Of a stretch of DNA of 39,192 nucleotides, positions 7,596 to 16,858 are shown piece after piece. Positions within the stretch are counted from its first letter, which is position 1. The number at the start of each line of letters is the position of its first letter. The notes beneath the pieces were generated by a model. It was not told where the DNA came from and made no database searches. It saw only the letters and a program-made list of their open reading frames with translations. The translations under genes and the position numbers were made by a program. This DNA is from Mediterranea sp. (in: CFB group bacteria) (GTDB taxonomy: Bacteria > Bacteroidota > Bacteroidia > Bacteroidales > Bacteroidaceae): positions 1 to 39,192 of the forward strand of contig JAISIZ010000069.1 in NCBI GenBank assembly GCA_031261785.1, read 5' to 3'.

Positions 7596-10091
7596 ATGCG
7601 TTTATCAGAACTAAAAACAGGCGAAAAAGGCGTTATAGTAAAAGTGTTAGGACACGGAGGTTTCCGCAAGCGTATCGTGGAGATGGGCTTCATCAAGGGC
7701 AAGACCGTGGAAGTGATACTTAACGCTCCACTGAAAGATCCCATTAAATACAAGGTGATGGGTTACGAGATTTCCTTGCGTCGGCAAGAGGCTGAGATGA
7801 TCGAGATCGTCGGTGAGGAAGAAGCCGACAAAATGGCCAAAAAACGGGTGTACCAGAGTGGGCTGCCCGAAGACATCTCCGTGACCGAAGAGGAAATGAA
7901 GGCGCTCGCTTTGGGCAAGCGGCACACCATCAACGTGGCTCTCGTGGGGAACCCCAACAGTGGCAAGACGTCGCTGTTCAACCTCGCCTCGGGCGCCCAC
8001 GAACACGTGGGCAATTATAGCGGAGTGACGGTTGACGCCAAGGAGGGGCATTTCGACTTTGAGGGCTACCATTTCCGTATCGTCGACCTGCCCGGCACCT
8101 ATTCCCTCTCGGCCTACACCCCCGAGGAGCTATACGTGCGCCGACACATTATCGACGAGACTCCCGACGTGATTATCAACGTGGTGGACGCGTCCAACTT
8201 GGAACGGAACCTCTACCTCACCACCCAGCTCATCGACATGAACGTGCGCATGGTGGTGGCGCTCAACATATACGACGAGCTGGAAGCCAGTGGCAACGCG
8301 CTCGACTACCGGACGCTGAGCAAGCTGTTCGGCGTGCCGATGGTGCCCACGGTGAGCAAGAGGAACCGGGGCCTGGACACGCTGTTCCATGTCGTCATCA
8401 ACCTGTACGAGGGTGTGGACTTCTTCGACAAGCGGGGGAAGATGAACCCCGAGGTGCTGAAGGAGTTGACCGAGTGGCACAACTCCTTGGAGGACCGGAA
8501 GAGCCACGAGGAGGAGCATCCGGAAGACTACGTACATGGCGATAACCGGTCGAGCCGCGTATTCCGCCACATACACATCAACCACGGCCCTGACCTGGAA
8601 CGGGCCATTGAGGAGGTGAAGGCCGCGGTGTCCAAGAACGAAGAGATCCGCCACAAGTACTCCACCCGCTTCCTGGCCATCAAGTTGCTCGAGAATGACC
8701 CCGATATAGAAAACTTTGTACGCACGCTCCCCAACGGGGAGGAGATCCTGGAGGCGCGCGACAAGATGTCGGGCCGCGTGCGCGACTCGCTGGACGAGGA
8801 TTGCGAATCGGCCATCACCGACGCCAAGTACGCCTTCATCAGCGGCGCGCTGAAGGAGACCTACGTGGACAATCACCTCGAGAAGGCGCAGACCACGAAG
8901 GTGCTCGACGCCATCGTCACCCACCGCGTGTGGGGATATCCCATCTTCTTCCTCTTCATGTACCTCATGTTCGAGGGGACATTCGTGCTGGGCGAGTACC
9001 CCAAGGCGGGCATCGAGTGGCTGGTAGGCGAGCTGGGCGACCTGATCCGGACCTACATGAGCGACGGGCCGCTGAAGGACATGCTGGTCGATGGCATCAT
9101 TGGCGGCGTGGGAGGCGTCATTGTCTTCCTGCCCAACATCCTGATACTCTACTTCTGCATCTCGCTGATGGAGGATTCGGGCTACATGGCCCGGGCGGCG
9201 TTCATCATGGACAAGATCATGCACAAGATGGGGCTGCACGGCAAGTCGTTTATCCCCTTGCTCATGGGCTTCGGCTGCAACGTTCCCGCCGTGATGGCCT
9301 CGCGTACCATCGAGAACCGGAAGAGCCGCCTCATCACGATGCTCATTAACCCGCTGATGTCGTGCAGCGCCCGCCTGCCCATCTACCTACTGCTCGTGGG
9401 CGCGTTCTTTCCGAACAATTCGGGATTGGTGTTGTTATCTATCTATGCGCTGGGAATACTCCTCGCAGTGGCTTTTGCCCGTATCTTCAGCCGCTTCCTG
9501 GTGAAGGGCGACGACACTCCGTTCGTGATGGAGCTTCCGCCCTACCGCATGCCGACGGCTAAGTCCATCTTCCGCCATACGTGGGAGAAGGGGGCACAGT
9601 ACCTCAAGAAGATGGGTGGTATCATCATGGTAGCCTCCATCGTCATCTGGTTCCTGGGCTACTACCCGAACCACGACGCGTACCCCACGGAGGCCGAGCA
9701 GCAAGAGAACTCGTACATCGGGCAGCTCGGGCACGCCATAGAGCCGGTCATCAAGCCGTTGGGCTTCGACTGGAAGCTGGGCATCGGACTGCTGTCGGGC
9801 GTGGGGGCGAAGGAGCTGGTGGTGAGCACGCTGGGCATACTCTACACCGACACCGCGTCGGCCGGAGAGGAGACCACCGTCTCGCTGGGCAAACGTATTC
9901 CCATCACGCCGCTGGTGGCGTTCAGCTACATGGTGTTCGTGCTGCTCTACTTCCCCTGCATAGCCACGATAGTGGCCATCAAGCAGGAATCGGGCAGCTG
10001 GCGCTGGGCGTTGTTCGCCGTCGCCTACACCACGCTGCTGGCCTGGGTAATGTCGTTTATAGTTTATCAAATAGGAGGATTGATCGTATGA
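7596..10091 (+). CDS. feoB: FeoA-FeoB fusion, ferrous iron transporter
   Basis: 831 aa from the ATG at 7596; an upstream in-frame ATG at 7554 lies before the promoter -7 element and is rejected. Residues 1 to about 75 are a FeoA (SH3-like) domain fused to FeoB. The G domain has G1 GNPNSGKTS (118-126), G3 DLPG (164-167) and G4 NIYD (224-227). A helical GDI-like region follows, then two Gate regions with GCNVPAVMASR and SCSARLPIY, and a C-terminal GVGAKELVVSTLGILY block. The protein imports Fe(II) across the inner membrane. The stop overlaps the start of the next gene (ATGA). The fusion is common in Bacteroidales. Confidence 0.97.
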   Translation: MRLSELKTGEKGVIVKVLGHGGFRKRIVEMGFIKGKTVEVILNAPLKDPIKYKVMGYEISLRRQEAEMIEIVGEEEADKMAKKRVYQSGLPEDISVTEEEMKALALGKRHTINVALVGNPNSGKTSLFNLASGAHEHVGNYSGVTVDAKEGHFDFEGYHFRIVDLPGTYSLSAYTPEELYVRRHIIDETPDVIINVVDASNLERNLYLTTQLIDMNVRMVVALNIYDELEASGNALDYRTLSKLFGVPMVPTVSKRNRGLDTLFHVVINLYEGVDFFDKRGKMNPEVLKELTEWHNSLEDRKSHEEEHPEDYVHGDNRSSRVFRHIHINHGPDLERAIEEVKAAVSKNEEIRHKYSTRFLAIKLLENDPDIENFVRTLPNGEEILEARDKMSGRVRDSLDEDCESAITDAKYAFISGALKETYVDNHLEKAQTTKVLDAIVTHRVWGYPIFFLFMYLMFEGTFVLGEYPKAGIEWLVGELGDLIRTYMSDGPLKDMLVDGIIGGVGGVIVFLPNILILYFCISLMEDSGYMARAAFIMDKIMHKMGLHGKSFIPLLMGFGCNVPAVMASRTIENRKSRLITMLINPLMSCSARLPIYLLLVGAFFPNNSGLVLLSIYALGILLAVAFARIFSRFLVKGDDTPFVMELPPYRMPTAKSIFRHTWEKGAQYLKKMGGIIMVASIVIWFLGYYPNHDAYPTEAEQQENSYIGQLGHAIEPVIKPLGFDWKLGIGLLSGVGAKELVVSTLGILYTDTASAGEETTVSLGKRIPITPLVAFSYMVFVLLYFPCIATIVAIKQESGSWRWALFAVAYTTLLAWVMSFIVYQIGGLIV

Positions 10092-10303
10092 TTCATTGGC
10101 AAGAATGGGTAGTGGGAGCGTTGGTGACGCTCTGCGTGGCCCGCATCGTATATGAGGCGTACCTCTTCTTCCGCCGGGCCGGCGAGAAGAGGAACCCTTG
10201 CGACAGTTGCGCGAGCGGCTGCGCGCTGAAGGACATCATGGCCGAGAAACAGCACGAATGTGCCCAACACGGTACGAAAAGAAAGAAAAATTGCTGCGGA
10301 TAG
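10088..10303 (+). CDS. FeoB-associated Cys-rich membrane protein
   Basis: 71 aa. The ATG overlaps the feoAB stop as ATGA and is preceded by AGGAGG 9 nt upstream. One N-terminal membrane helix (about 5-27) is followed by a cytosol-side tail with CDSCASGC and a terminal CC, the hallmark of the small FeoB-associated family that replaces FeoC in many anaerobes. The cysteines could bind iron or an iron-sulfur cluster and tune FeoB, but the mechanism is not established. Family call is firm from context and motif. Confidence 0.9.
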   Translation: MIHWQEWVVGALVTLCVARIVYEAYLFFRRAGEKRNPCDSCASGCALKDIMAEKQHECAQHGTKRKKNCCG

Positions 10304-10333
10304 TTGGTATTTACGGATTTTGTACTACCTTTG
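10304..10333 (+). promoter_or_regulatory. Promoter of tRNA-Cys
   Basis: TTG at 10304-10306, a 19-nt spacer, then TACCTTTG at 10326-10333. This is an exact Bacteroidetes -33/-7 match, 26 nt before the mature tRNA. The -33 element directly abuts the stop codon of the FeoB-associated gene. Confidence 0.8.
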
Positions 10334-10359
10334 CACCCGCAACGAACGAAAAAGAAGAC

Positions 10360-10431
10360 GGTTCCTTGGATGAGTGGCTCAGTCAGCGGTCTGCAAAACC
10401 GTGCACGGCGGTTCGAATCCGCCAGGAACCT
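10360..10431 (+). tRNA. tRNA-Cys (anticodon GCA)
   Basis: The acceptor strands GGTTCCT and AGGAACC pair fully and are followed by the discriminator T typical of tRNA-Cys. The anticodon arm GCGGT-CTGCAAA-ACCGT presents GCA. The T arm GGCGG-TTCGAAT-CCGCC is perfect. CCA is not encoded. A promoter lies upstream and a terminator 9 nt downstream. Confidence 0.96.
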
Positions 10432-10440
10432 CGCCTGCTG

Positions 10441-10480
10441 AAAGCTCCGAAGCACTGACAAAAAGTGTTTCGGAGCTTTT
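10441..10480 (+). terminator. Rho-independent terminator after tRNA-Cys
   Basis: AAAGCTCCGAAGCACT pairs with AGTGTTTCGGAGCTTT (16-bp stem, one G-T pair) around a short GACAAAA loop and ends in TTTT. It separates the tRNA unit from the following tdh cluster. Confidence 0.88.
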
Positions 10481-10505
10481 GCTTTGAAAAAGTAACCCTT
10501 ACACG

Positions 10506-10536
10506 TTGGCGGGTCGGAAAAAAAGTGTTTACTTTG
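10506..10536 (+). promoter_or_regulatory. Promoter of the tdh cluster
   Basis: TTG at 10506-10508, a 20-nt spacer, then TTACTTTG at 10529-10536, one mismatch from TAnnTTTG. It lies about 40 nt before the tdh ATG and just after the tRNA terminator. Confidence 0.65.
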
Positions 10537-10577
10537 CGCCCGGTTTAACCTATGGGTTTGAAATAAGAATAAAAAAG

Positions 10578-11531
10578 ATGAAACACGTATTAGTGATTGG
10601 AGCTTCGGGACAGATTGGCTCGGAGCTGACGATGAAGCTACGCGATTGTTACGGAAACGAGAATGTGGTGGCCGGCTACATTCCAACCGCGGAGCTTAAA
10701 GGTGAGTTAAAGGAGTCGGGACCATCGGCCGTGGTCGACGTAACTGATGCCGCGGGTATAGCCGCGGTGGTGAGGGAATACCAGGTAGATACCATCTACA
10801 ACTTGGCGGCCCTCCTCTCCGTGGTGGCCGAATCGAAGCCCAAATTGGCTTGGAAGATAGGTATCGACGGGCTGTGGAACGTGCTCGAGGTGGCACGCGA
10901 ACAGGGATGCGCCGTGTTTACGCCAAGCTCTATCGGCTCCTTCGGAGTGAGCACTCCTCACGTAAAGACACCGCAAGACACCATCCAACGTCCCTGTAGC
11001 ATGTATGGCGTGACCAAGGTGACTACGGAGCTGTTGAGCGATTATTATTTTAACAGGTATGGGGTCGACACCCGGTCGGTGCGATTCCCTGGAATCATCT
11101 CCAACGTCACACCCCCGGGCGGAGGAACTACGGACTATGCCGTGGATATCTACTACTCGGCGGTGAAAGGGGAGAAGTTCGTGTGTCCCATCGCGCGAGG
11201 AACGTTCATGGACATGATGTACATGCCCGACGCGCTCAACGCCTCCATCATGCTGATGGAAGCCGACCCCGCCAAGCTGGTGCATCGCAACGCGTTCAAC
11301 ATCGCGTCGATGAGCTTTGAGCCGGACATGATTTTCCAAACCATCAAGAAGCGCTTGCCGGCCTTCGAGATGAGCTACGAGGTGGACCACCTGAAGCAAT
11401 GCATTGCCGACAGCTGGCCCGACTGCCTGGACGACACCTGCGCCCGCGAGGAGTGGGGGTGGAACCCGGCCTACGACTTGGAAAGCATGACCACGGATAT
11501 GCTCGAGAAGTTAAGTATGAGACTCAGATAA
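10578..11531 (+). CDS. L-threonine 3-dehydrogenase, short-chain (SDR) type
   Basis: 317 aa from the ATG at 10578, downstream of the promoter; a TTG-initiated extension would overlap the promoter and is rejected. NAD-binding GASGQIG (8-14), catalytic YGVTK (Tyr143, Lys147) and the block FPGIISNVTPPGGGTTDYA match SDR-type threonine dehydrogenases, which oxidise L-threonine to 2-amino-3-ketobutyrate. No KBL (glycine C-acetyltransferase) gene is adjacent. The gene is first of a packed cluster; its TAA is followed directly by the ATG of the lipoprotein gene. UDP-sugar epimerases are the main alternative but lack this central block. Confidence 0.9.
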   Translation: MKHVLVIGASGQIGSELTMKLRDCYGNENVVAGYIPTAELKGELKESGPSAVVDVTDAAGIAAVVREYQVDTIYNLAALLSVVAESKPKLAWKIGIDGLWNVLEVAREQGCAVFTPSSIGSFGVSTPHVKTPQDTIQRPCSMYGVTKVTTELLSDYYFNRYGVDTRSVRFPGIISNVTPPGGGTTDYAVDIYYSAVKGEKFVCPIARGTFMDMMYMPDALNASIMLMEADPAKLVHRNAFNIASMSFEPDMIFQTIKKRLPAFEMSYEVDHLKQCIADSWPDCLDDTCAREEWGWNPAYDLESMTTDMLEKLSMRLR

Positions 11532-12395
11532 ATGAAACAAATCATGGCGGGAGTGGTCCTGCTGGGATTCTTGGCTTCCTGTGGAAACGCCAACAAGAAG
11601 AAGACCGGTTACGACCCTTTCGCGAACCTCACCCACGAGGTGGACAAGCTCCGCGAGCAGGCCGACACGGCCGTCGAGGCCGTGCCGGCACCGCCAGAGA
11701 CACCGGTACCTACCCGGGCGGATGAATCGTTCGACGACTTCATCTACAACTTCGCCTCCGACGACGCCCTGCAGCGTCAGCGGGTGAAGTTCCCCTTGCC
11801 GTACTACGAGGGCGACCTGAAGCGCGACATCGGGCGGGAGGAGTGGAAACACGATTCGCTCTTCATCCAACAACCCTACTACACACTGCTGTTCGACAAA
11901 GAAGCCGATATGGATGTGGTGCCCGACAGTACCCTAACCTCCGTGCAGGTGGAATGGATCTACGTGAAGCGGAGGATGGTGAAACGATATTACTTCGAGC
12001 GGGTGAGGGGCGCGTGGATTCTCGAGGCCATCAACCGTAGGGCCATCGAGGCCGACGACAACGAGGATTTTGTTGAATTCTTCCAGCGCTTCGCCTCCGA
12101 CAGCCTCTTTCAGCGCCAGCGCGTACGCGACCCGCTGGAGTTTGTCACCATCGACCCCGACGACGAGTTCTCCGTGCTCAACGCCACCATTAACGTGGAC
12201 CAATGGTTCGCGTTCCATCCCACCTTGCCTACCGACAGCCTGTCGAATATCAATTACGGACAGGCTAACGACGACCATTCCCGCGCCAAGATCCTGGCGC
12301 TGAAAGGCATTGGCAACGGATTCTCCAATATCCTCCACTTCAGGCTCCACGCCGGGAAGTGGGAACTCTACAAATTTGAGGACACAAGCGTTTGA
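11532..12395 (+). CDS. DUF4348-like lipoprotein
   Basis: 287 aa. The signal peptide ends in the lipobox LASC, so Cys17 is the likely lipidated residue. A low-complexity linker rich in charged residues, Ala and Pro (about 20-60) is followed by a region with FDDFIYNFASDDALQRQR and a second, similar FVEFFQRFASDSLFQRQR, an internal duplication. This layout fits the Bacteroidales family I recall as DUF4348; function unknown. It starts immediately after the tdh stop and precedes murB by 3 nt, so it is certainly co-transcribed. A cell-envelope role is suggested only by the lipobox and the murB neighbour. Confidence 0.78.
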   Translation: MKQIMAGVVLLGFLASCGNANKKKTGYDPFANLTHEVDKLREQADTAVEAVPAPPETPVPTRADESFDDFIYNFASDDALQRQRVKFPLPYYEGDLKRDIGREEWKHDSLFIQQPYYTLLFDKEADMDVVPDSTLTSVQVEWIYVKRRMVKRYYFERVRGAWILEAINRRAIEADDNEDFVEFFQRFASDSLFQRQRVRDPLEFVTIDPDDEFSVLNATINVDQWFAFHPTLPTDSLSNINYGQANDDHSRAKILALKGIGNGFSNILHFRLHAGKWELYKFEDTSV

Positions 12396-12398
12396 ACA

Positions 12399-13388
12399 AT
12401 GTACTCCCTGCTGCCACATAATACTTTCGGCATCGACGTCAACGCCGCCCGCTTCGTGGAGTACGCCTCCATCGACGCGCTCAAGGCATTCATCGCGCGC
12501 GGCGAGCTGACGGCTCCCTACCTACACATCGGCGCGGGGAGTAACCTCTTGTTCACCAAGGACTACGAGGGGCTGGTGCTGCACTCCCGCATCGAAGGCA
12601 TCGAGGTGGTGGAGGAAGACGAGCGGTGGGTGACGCTCCGGGTGGGAGCTGGCGTGGTGTGGGACGACTTTGTGCTCCACTGCGTGCGGCACGGCCGCTA
12701 CGGAGTGGAGAACCTTTCGCTCATCCCGGGCGAAGTGGGGGCGAGCGCCGTGCAGAACATCGGCGCCTACGGCGTGGAGGCGAAAGACTTGATTACCCTT
12801 GTGGAGACCGTGGACGTGTGGGGCGAGGAGCGCGCCTATCGTGTGGACGAGTGCCAGTACCGATACCGCGACAGCCGCTTCAAGCGAGCCGAGAACAAGG
12901 GTGTCTTCGTGACGTACGTCCACTTCAGGCTGGGAAAGCTTCCCGTGTTCCATCTGGAGTACGGAGCGGTCAGGCAGCAACTCGCGGATTGTCACGAGCC
13001 GACCCTCTCCACCGTACGGCAAGCCATCGTCGACATCCGCAGGCAGAAGCTGCCCGACCCCGCGGAGTGGGGCAACGCCGGGAGCTTCTTCATGAATCCC
13101 GTTGTGAGCGGCGAGCGATTCGAGACGTTGCGGCAAGCTTATCCCGATATGCCCCATTACGACCTGGGCGACGGCAGCGTGAAGATTCCCGCCGGGTGGC
13201 TCATCGAACGATGTGGATGGAAAGGGAGGGTGCTCGGCCCGGCAGCCGTCTACCACCGGCAAGCCCTGGTGCTCATCAATCTGGGAGGGGCGAAGGGGAG
13301 CGACATCGTCGCACTGTCCGATGCCGTGCGGGCTTCCGTACGCGACGCCTTCGGCATCGACATCCGTCCAGAGGTCAATATGATATAG
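12399..13388 (+). CDS. murB: UDP-N-acetylenolpyruvoylglucosamine reductase MurB
   Basis: 329 aa, type I MurB length. The enzyme reduces UDP-GlcNAc-enolpyruvate to UDP-MurNAc in peptidoglycan synthesis, using FAD and NADPH. FAD-binding IGAGSNLLF (44-52), [15 protein letters not shown] (111-125), YRYRDSRFK, the catalytic-Ser region NAGSFFMNP and the C-terminal PEVNMI with the catalytic-type Glu325 are all present. It sits 3 nt after the lipoprotein stop and 2 nt before the metallo-hydrolase gene. Confidence 0.97.
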   Translation: MYSLLPHNTFGIDVNAARFVEYASIDALKAFIARGELTAPYLHIGAGSNLLFTKDYEGLVLHSRIEGIEVVEEDERWVTLRVGAGVVWDDFVLHCVRHGRYGVENLSLIPGEVGASAVQNIGAYGVEAKDLITLVETVDVWGEERAYRVDECQYRYRDSRFKRAENKGVFVTYVHFRLGKLPVFHLEYGAVRQQLADCHEPTLSTVRQAIVDIRRQKLPDPAEWGNAGSFFMNPVVSGERFETLRQAYPDMPHYDLGDGSVKIPAGWLIERCGWKGRVLGPAAVYHRQALVLINLGGAKGSDIVALSDAVRASVRDAFGIDIRPEVNMI

Positions 13389-13390
13389 CG

Positions 13391-14167
13391 ATGAAGGTAA
13401 AGATATTAGGAAGCGGGACTTCCACGGGAGTTCCACAGGTAGGATGCGGATGTGCCGTGTGCGCCTCTGCCGACCCGCGCGACAAGCGGTTGCGTGCCTC
13501 GGCGCTTGTCGATACGGGGAGCGAGCGTATCCTGATCGATTGCGGTCCCGACTTCAGGCAGCAATTGTTGCCTCTCCCATTCGAGAAGATAGACGGCGTG
13601 CTTGTCACCCACGAGCATTACGACCACGTAGGGGGGCTGGACGACTTGCGTCCATTCTGCAAGTTCGCCGCCGTGCCGATCTACGCCGAGGACTACGTGG
13701 CCGAGGCGTTGCGTGTGCGCATGCCCTACTGCTTCACGGAGCGGCATCGTCCCGGCGTGCCCGACATTTCCTTGGTGGAGGTGGCGCCCGACGTGCCTTT
13801 CCGCGTCGGCCATACCGAGGTATTGCCCGTACGGGTGATGCACGGCAGGCTTCCCATCCTGGGCTTTCGTGTGGGCGAGCGGCTGGGTTACGTCACCGAC
13901 ATGCTGACGATGCCCGACGAATCCTATCGTCAGCTTGCCGGCGTGGAGCTGCTTATCATCAACGCCCTGCGCTACGAGCCACATCCCACGCACCAGACGG
14001 TAGGGGAGGCTATCGCCGCCGCTCGCCGTATTGGCGCCAAGGAGACTTACTTCATCCACGCCAGCCACCACATCGGGCTACACGCCGAGCTGGAGCGGCG
14101 GCTTCCCCCGCACGTTCACCAGGCCTACGACGGCGAGGAGATCGTGCTCACCTCCGCGGGAAGGTAG
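13391..14167 (+). CDS. MBL-fold metallo-hydrolase (PhnP-like)
   Basis: 258 aa. The metal-binding motif THEHYDH (His74, His76, Asp78, His79) is intact, and an N-terminal Cys cluster GCGCAVC (Cys19, 21, 24) matches the extra zinc site of PhnP-like phosphodiesterases. Substrates of this branch include cyclic phosphate esters; no phosphonate genes are nearby, so the role is open. The start is 2 nt after the murB stop. The 3' end overlaps the convergent rsmF-like gene by 43 nt. Confidence 0.88.
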   Translation: MKVKILGSGTSTGVPQVGCGCAVCASADPRDKRLRASALVDTGSERILIDCGPDFRQQLLPLPFEKIDGVLVTHEHYDHVGGLDDLRPFCKFAAVPIYAEDYVAEALRVRMPYCFTERHRPGVPDISLVEVAPDVPFRVGHTEVLPVRVMHGRLPILGFRVGERLGYVTDMLTMPDESYRQLAGVELLIINALRYEPHPTHQTVGEAIAAARRIGAKETYFIHASHHIGLHAELERRLPPHVHQAYDGEEIVLTSAGR

Positions 14168-15588
14168 CCGCTGCGTATGCGCCACTCCGCCGGATAGAGG
14201 TTGTTGGCCCGGTTGCCCACGTTCTTCACGAAGCCGAGCGGAACGCCTTGGTAGCACAGCAGCAGGTAGCCCCGAGGGGTATCGGCGGGTAGCGCGATGG
14301 CCTCTTTCCGCAAATAGTCGATGGCTTGTCCGTAGCTCACCTCCACGTTCGCGAACGCTTCCTTGTCCAATAGCCGCGCGCTCATGGCGAGGGCGTGCGC
14401 CGGAATCAAGTCCTTTCCCCTGGCCTCGCCTACGCCCACTCCCGCCTGTATCACTCGCAGGTGTCGCCGCAGCAGGTCCACCGTCGCGGCGTGTCGTTGT
14501 GCGAGGGCGTTGAGCTTATTCCCTTCCACCGTCAGCGCGTAGGTGTCGGCGGCTTCGGCCATTAGCCAGCTCTCGGCGATGCGTATCGTCTCTTTGGAGA
14601 CCAGGGTGGGGTAGCCGTCGCTCCGTTCCGTTTTCCGCTTGCCGGCTTTCTGCCGGCTGGGGCGGTTTTCTTCTTTTTCGTTCTCTTCTTCCTCCCCGCC
14701 GTCGTCGGGCTTGCGGAGGAGCGCCAGGAAGAATCCCTCTCCGCGGGTACGGTGGGGGAAGAAGCGGTAGACCGGCATTGCCTCGTCGTTGTCCAAGAGG
14801 TTGCCCGCGATGCCCCATGCCTCGTCGGTGGCTATCGGCAGTGGTTCGGCTCCCCATCGGTCGACGATCCATCTCACGTTCTCCTCGTCTTCCAGTTTAT
14901 TATAGGTACAGGTACTATATATAAATAGGCCGCCCGGTTTCAGGCTGGGCCAGATGTGGGCCACGATGCGGCGCTGACGTTCTTGGCATGCCTCTACGTT
15001 TCGGGGCGACCACTCCTTCACGGCCGTGTCGTCCTTACGGAACATTCCCTCGCCCGAGCAGGGCACGTCGGCCAGGATGAGGTCGAAGCGCGTGCGGAGC
15101 GTCTGGAAGTCGGCGGGGTCGTTGCCCGTCACCACCACGTCGGGGTGCCCCCACTTTGTCAGGTTCTCGGCCAGCACGTACGAGCGATCGCGAACCAGCT
15201 CGTTGGATACCAGCAGGCTGCCTTGCGGCAGCAGGCCGCGGAGATGCGTGGACTTCCCGCCGGGGGCGGCGCAAAGGTCGAGCGCCACGACGGGGCCGCT
15301 CACGTATTGGCGCACGGCTTGCTCCACGAACATCGACGAGGCTTCCTGCACGTAGTAGCAACCGGCGTGGAAGAGGGGGTCGAAGGTGAAGGTGAGCCGC
15401 CGGTCGAGGTAGCGTCCGGTGGCTGCCCAAGGCACGGAGAGGAAGGCCGGGGTGGCGGGAAGGGGCTTAAGCGCGTTCAGCCGGAGGCTCACGGGTGGCT
15501 CTTCGCGCAAGGCGAGCGCCAGACGCGCATAGTCATCGTCGCCCAGCAGCGAGCGGGTATAGTGGGCAAATGCGGGGGGTAGTTCCAT
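14125..15588 (-). CDS. 16S rRNA m5C methyltransferase (RsmF/RsmB family)
   Basis: 487 aa from the ATG at 15588; a 17-residue extension to 15639 crosses the likely promoter and is rejected. The SAM-binding motif DLCAAPGGKST (104-114), motif IV DVPCSGEGMF with Cys177 and motif VI STCTYN with Cys227 form the m5C methyltransferase core. The GEGMF form and the C-terminal extension (about 300-487, PUA-like end) point to RsmF (C1407) rather than RsmB, which has an N-terminal NusB domain. A charged low-complexity stretch (about 305-330) separates the two halves. The 3' end overlaps the convergent MBL gene by 43 nt. Confidence 0.92.
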   Translation of the reverse strand: MELPPAFAHYTRSLLGDDDYARLALALREEPPVSLRLNALKPLPATPAFLSVPWAATGRYLDRRLTFTFDPLFHAGCYYVQEASSMFVEQAVRQYVSGPVVALDLCAAPGGKSTHLRGLLPQGSLLVSNELVRDRSYVLAENLTKWGHPDVVVTGNDPADFQTLRTRFDLILADVPCSGEGMFRKDDTAVKEWSPRNVEACQERQRRIVAHIWPSLKPGGLFIYSTCTYNKLEDEENVRWIVDRWGAEPLPIATDEAWGIAGNLLDNDEAMPVYRFFPHRTRGEGFFLALLRKPDDGGEEEENEKEENRPSRQKAGKRKTERSDGYPTLVSKETIRIAESWLMAEAADTYALTVEGNKLNALAQRHAATVDLLRRHLRVIQAGVGVGEARGKDLIPAHALAMSARLLDKEAFANVEVSYGQAIDYLRKEAIALPADTPRGYLLLCYQGVPLGFVKNVGNRANNLYPAEWRIRSGYLPAEVSTISSPS

Positions 15589-15615
15589 ATTCGTCAGTAA
15601 ATTTGCGGCAAATAT

Positions 15616-15623
15616 CAAAAATA
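15616..15623 (-). promoter_or_regulatory. Candidate -7 element for the rsmF-like gene
   Basis: TATTTTTG on the minus strand matches TAnnTTTG and lies 27 nt before the ATG. The nearest upstream TTG is only 13 nt away, so no standard -33 was found. Confidence 0.4.
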
Positions 15624-15695
15624 TTTCGTCCCTTTGCAACTTTAGTCGCGCCTATCTGCGTCCAATGGGCAAAGAAACAACTAAAAGACAGAGTT

Positions 15696-16310
15696 ATGAA
15701 GAATGTGATTATCGCTTTCGTGGTGGCCTTGGTCACTTGCGCCACCCCGACGCTTGCCCAGCGGCAAGCACCCACCACGGTCGACACGGCGGCCATGACC
15801 ACGGCCGTGGATACAGCAACCGCCAACGGGACCGTCCAGACGGCCGTGGACGATTGGGATAGTTTTGGGCGGAGCTTCTCGTCGGGATGGGATTCGTTGG
15901 AAGACAACGATTCGAAGATGGAATACCATGTAGCCATCATAGCCACCATCTGCGTGTTTGCCTTCCCGGTGCTGATGCTCATCGTGATCTTCTACTTCCG
16001 CAACAAGAACCGGCAAGCCCGCTACCGGGTGATCGAGCAGGCGCTCGCGACCGGACAGCCCATCCCCAAGGAATTCTACGTCGGCCATAAGCCGAGTGAC
16101 CAGCGTTCCTCGGGTATCATGAACATCTGCATAGGCTTGGGATTGTTCATCTTCCTCTGGACCGTCACGGGTGCGTTTGGCATCGGGGCTATCGGCTTGA
16201 TCGTCTTCTTCACGGGCTTGGGGCAATGGATTGTGGGCAGGAACGCGGCCGAGGAGCAACGACGGCTGGAAGAACATAGACTACAGGATGAGGAAGACGG
16301 GCGACAATGA
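15696..16310 (+). CDS. DUF6249-like membrane protein
   Basis: 204 aa. A cleavable signal peptide (about 1-21, ending TLAQ) precedes a Thr/Ala/Asp-rich segment. Membrane segments follow at about 87-107 and 147-187. Between them is a KNRQARYRVIEQALATGQPIP loop typical of the family I recall as DUF6249. Its function is unknown. The stop overlaps the start of the sigma-factor gene (ATGA), so the two are translated together. A regulatory role toward the sigma factor is inferred only from the gene order. Confidence 0.78.
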   Translation: MKNVIIAFVVALVTCATPTLAQRQAPTTVDTAAMTTAVDTATANGTVQTAVDDWDSFGRSFSSGWDSLEDNDSKMEYHVAIIATICVFAFPVLMLIVIFYFRNKNRQARYRVIEQALATGQPIPKEFYVGHKPSDQRSSGIMNICIGLGLFIFLWTVTGAFGIGAIGLIVFFTGLGQWIVGRNAAEEQRRLEEHRLQDEEDGRQ

Positions 16311-16858
16311 GCCAACTCAACGACATATCATTGGTGACGCAGGTCGTGGTGCTGAAAAGCACCAAGGCCTTCGACCAGTTGGTGCGTAAATACCAGTCGC
16401 CCATTCGTCGTTTTTTTATGAATCTCACGGGGGGCGACAAGGAGTTGAGCGACGACCTGGCGCAGGACACCTTCATCAAGGCGTACACACGCATCGCCTC
16501 GTTCCAGAATCTGTCGAGCTTCTCCACCTGGCTCTATCGTGTGGCGTACAACGTCTTCTACGACTACGTTCGTGCGCGTAAGGAGACGGGCGGGCTGGAG
16601 GTGGGCGAGGTGGACGCCCGACACAACACGGAGCAGGCCGACCTGGGGCGGCAGATGGACGTCTATCGCTCGCTCCAGACACTCAAGGAGGCCGAGCGCA
16701 CCTGCATCACGCTCTTCTACATGGAGGACGTGAGCATCGACAAGATAGCGATCATCACGGGAATGCCCGCGGGGACGGTGAAGAGCCACCTCTCGCGGGG
16801 AAAAGAAAAATTAGCGACTTACTTAAAACAGAATGGTTATGGGAAAGGTAATGTTTGA
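16307..16858 (+). CDS. ECF RNA polymerase sigma factor
   Basis: 183 aa with sigma region 2 (about 20-90, including DDLAQDTFIKAYTRIASF and STWLYRVAYN) and region 4 (about 125-178, including GMPAGTVKSHLSRGKEKL, the helix-turn-helix contacting the -35-like element). It should direct RNA polymerase to a small regulon. The gene overlaps its upstream neighbour by 4 nt and its downstream neighbour by 26 nt, forming a three-gene unit. No zinc-finger or FecR-type anti-sigma factor is adjacent; the small membrane protein that follows could fill that role. Confidence 0.93.
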   Translation: MSQLNDISLVTQVVVLKSTKAFDQLVRKYQSPIRRFFMNLTGGDKELSDDLAQDTFIKAYTRIASFQNLSSFSTWLYRVAYNVFYDYVRARKETGGLEVGEVDARHNTEQADLGRQMDVYRSLQTLKEAERTCITLFYMEDVSIDKIAIITGMPAGTVKSHLSRGKEKLATYLKQNGYGKGNV

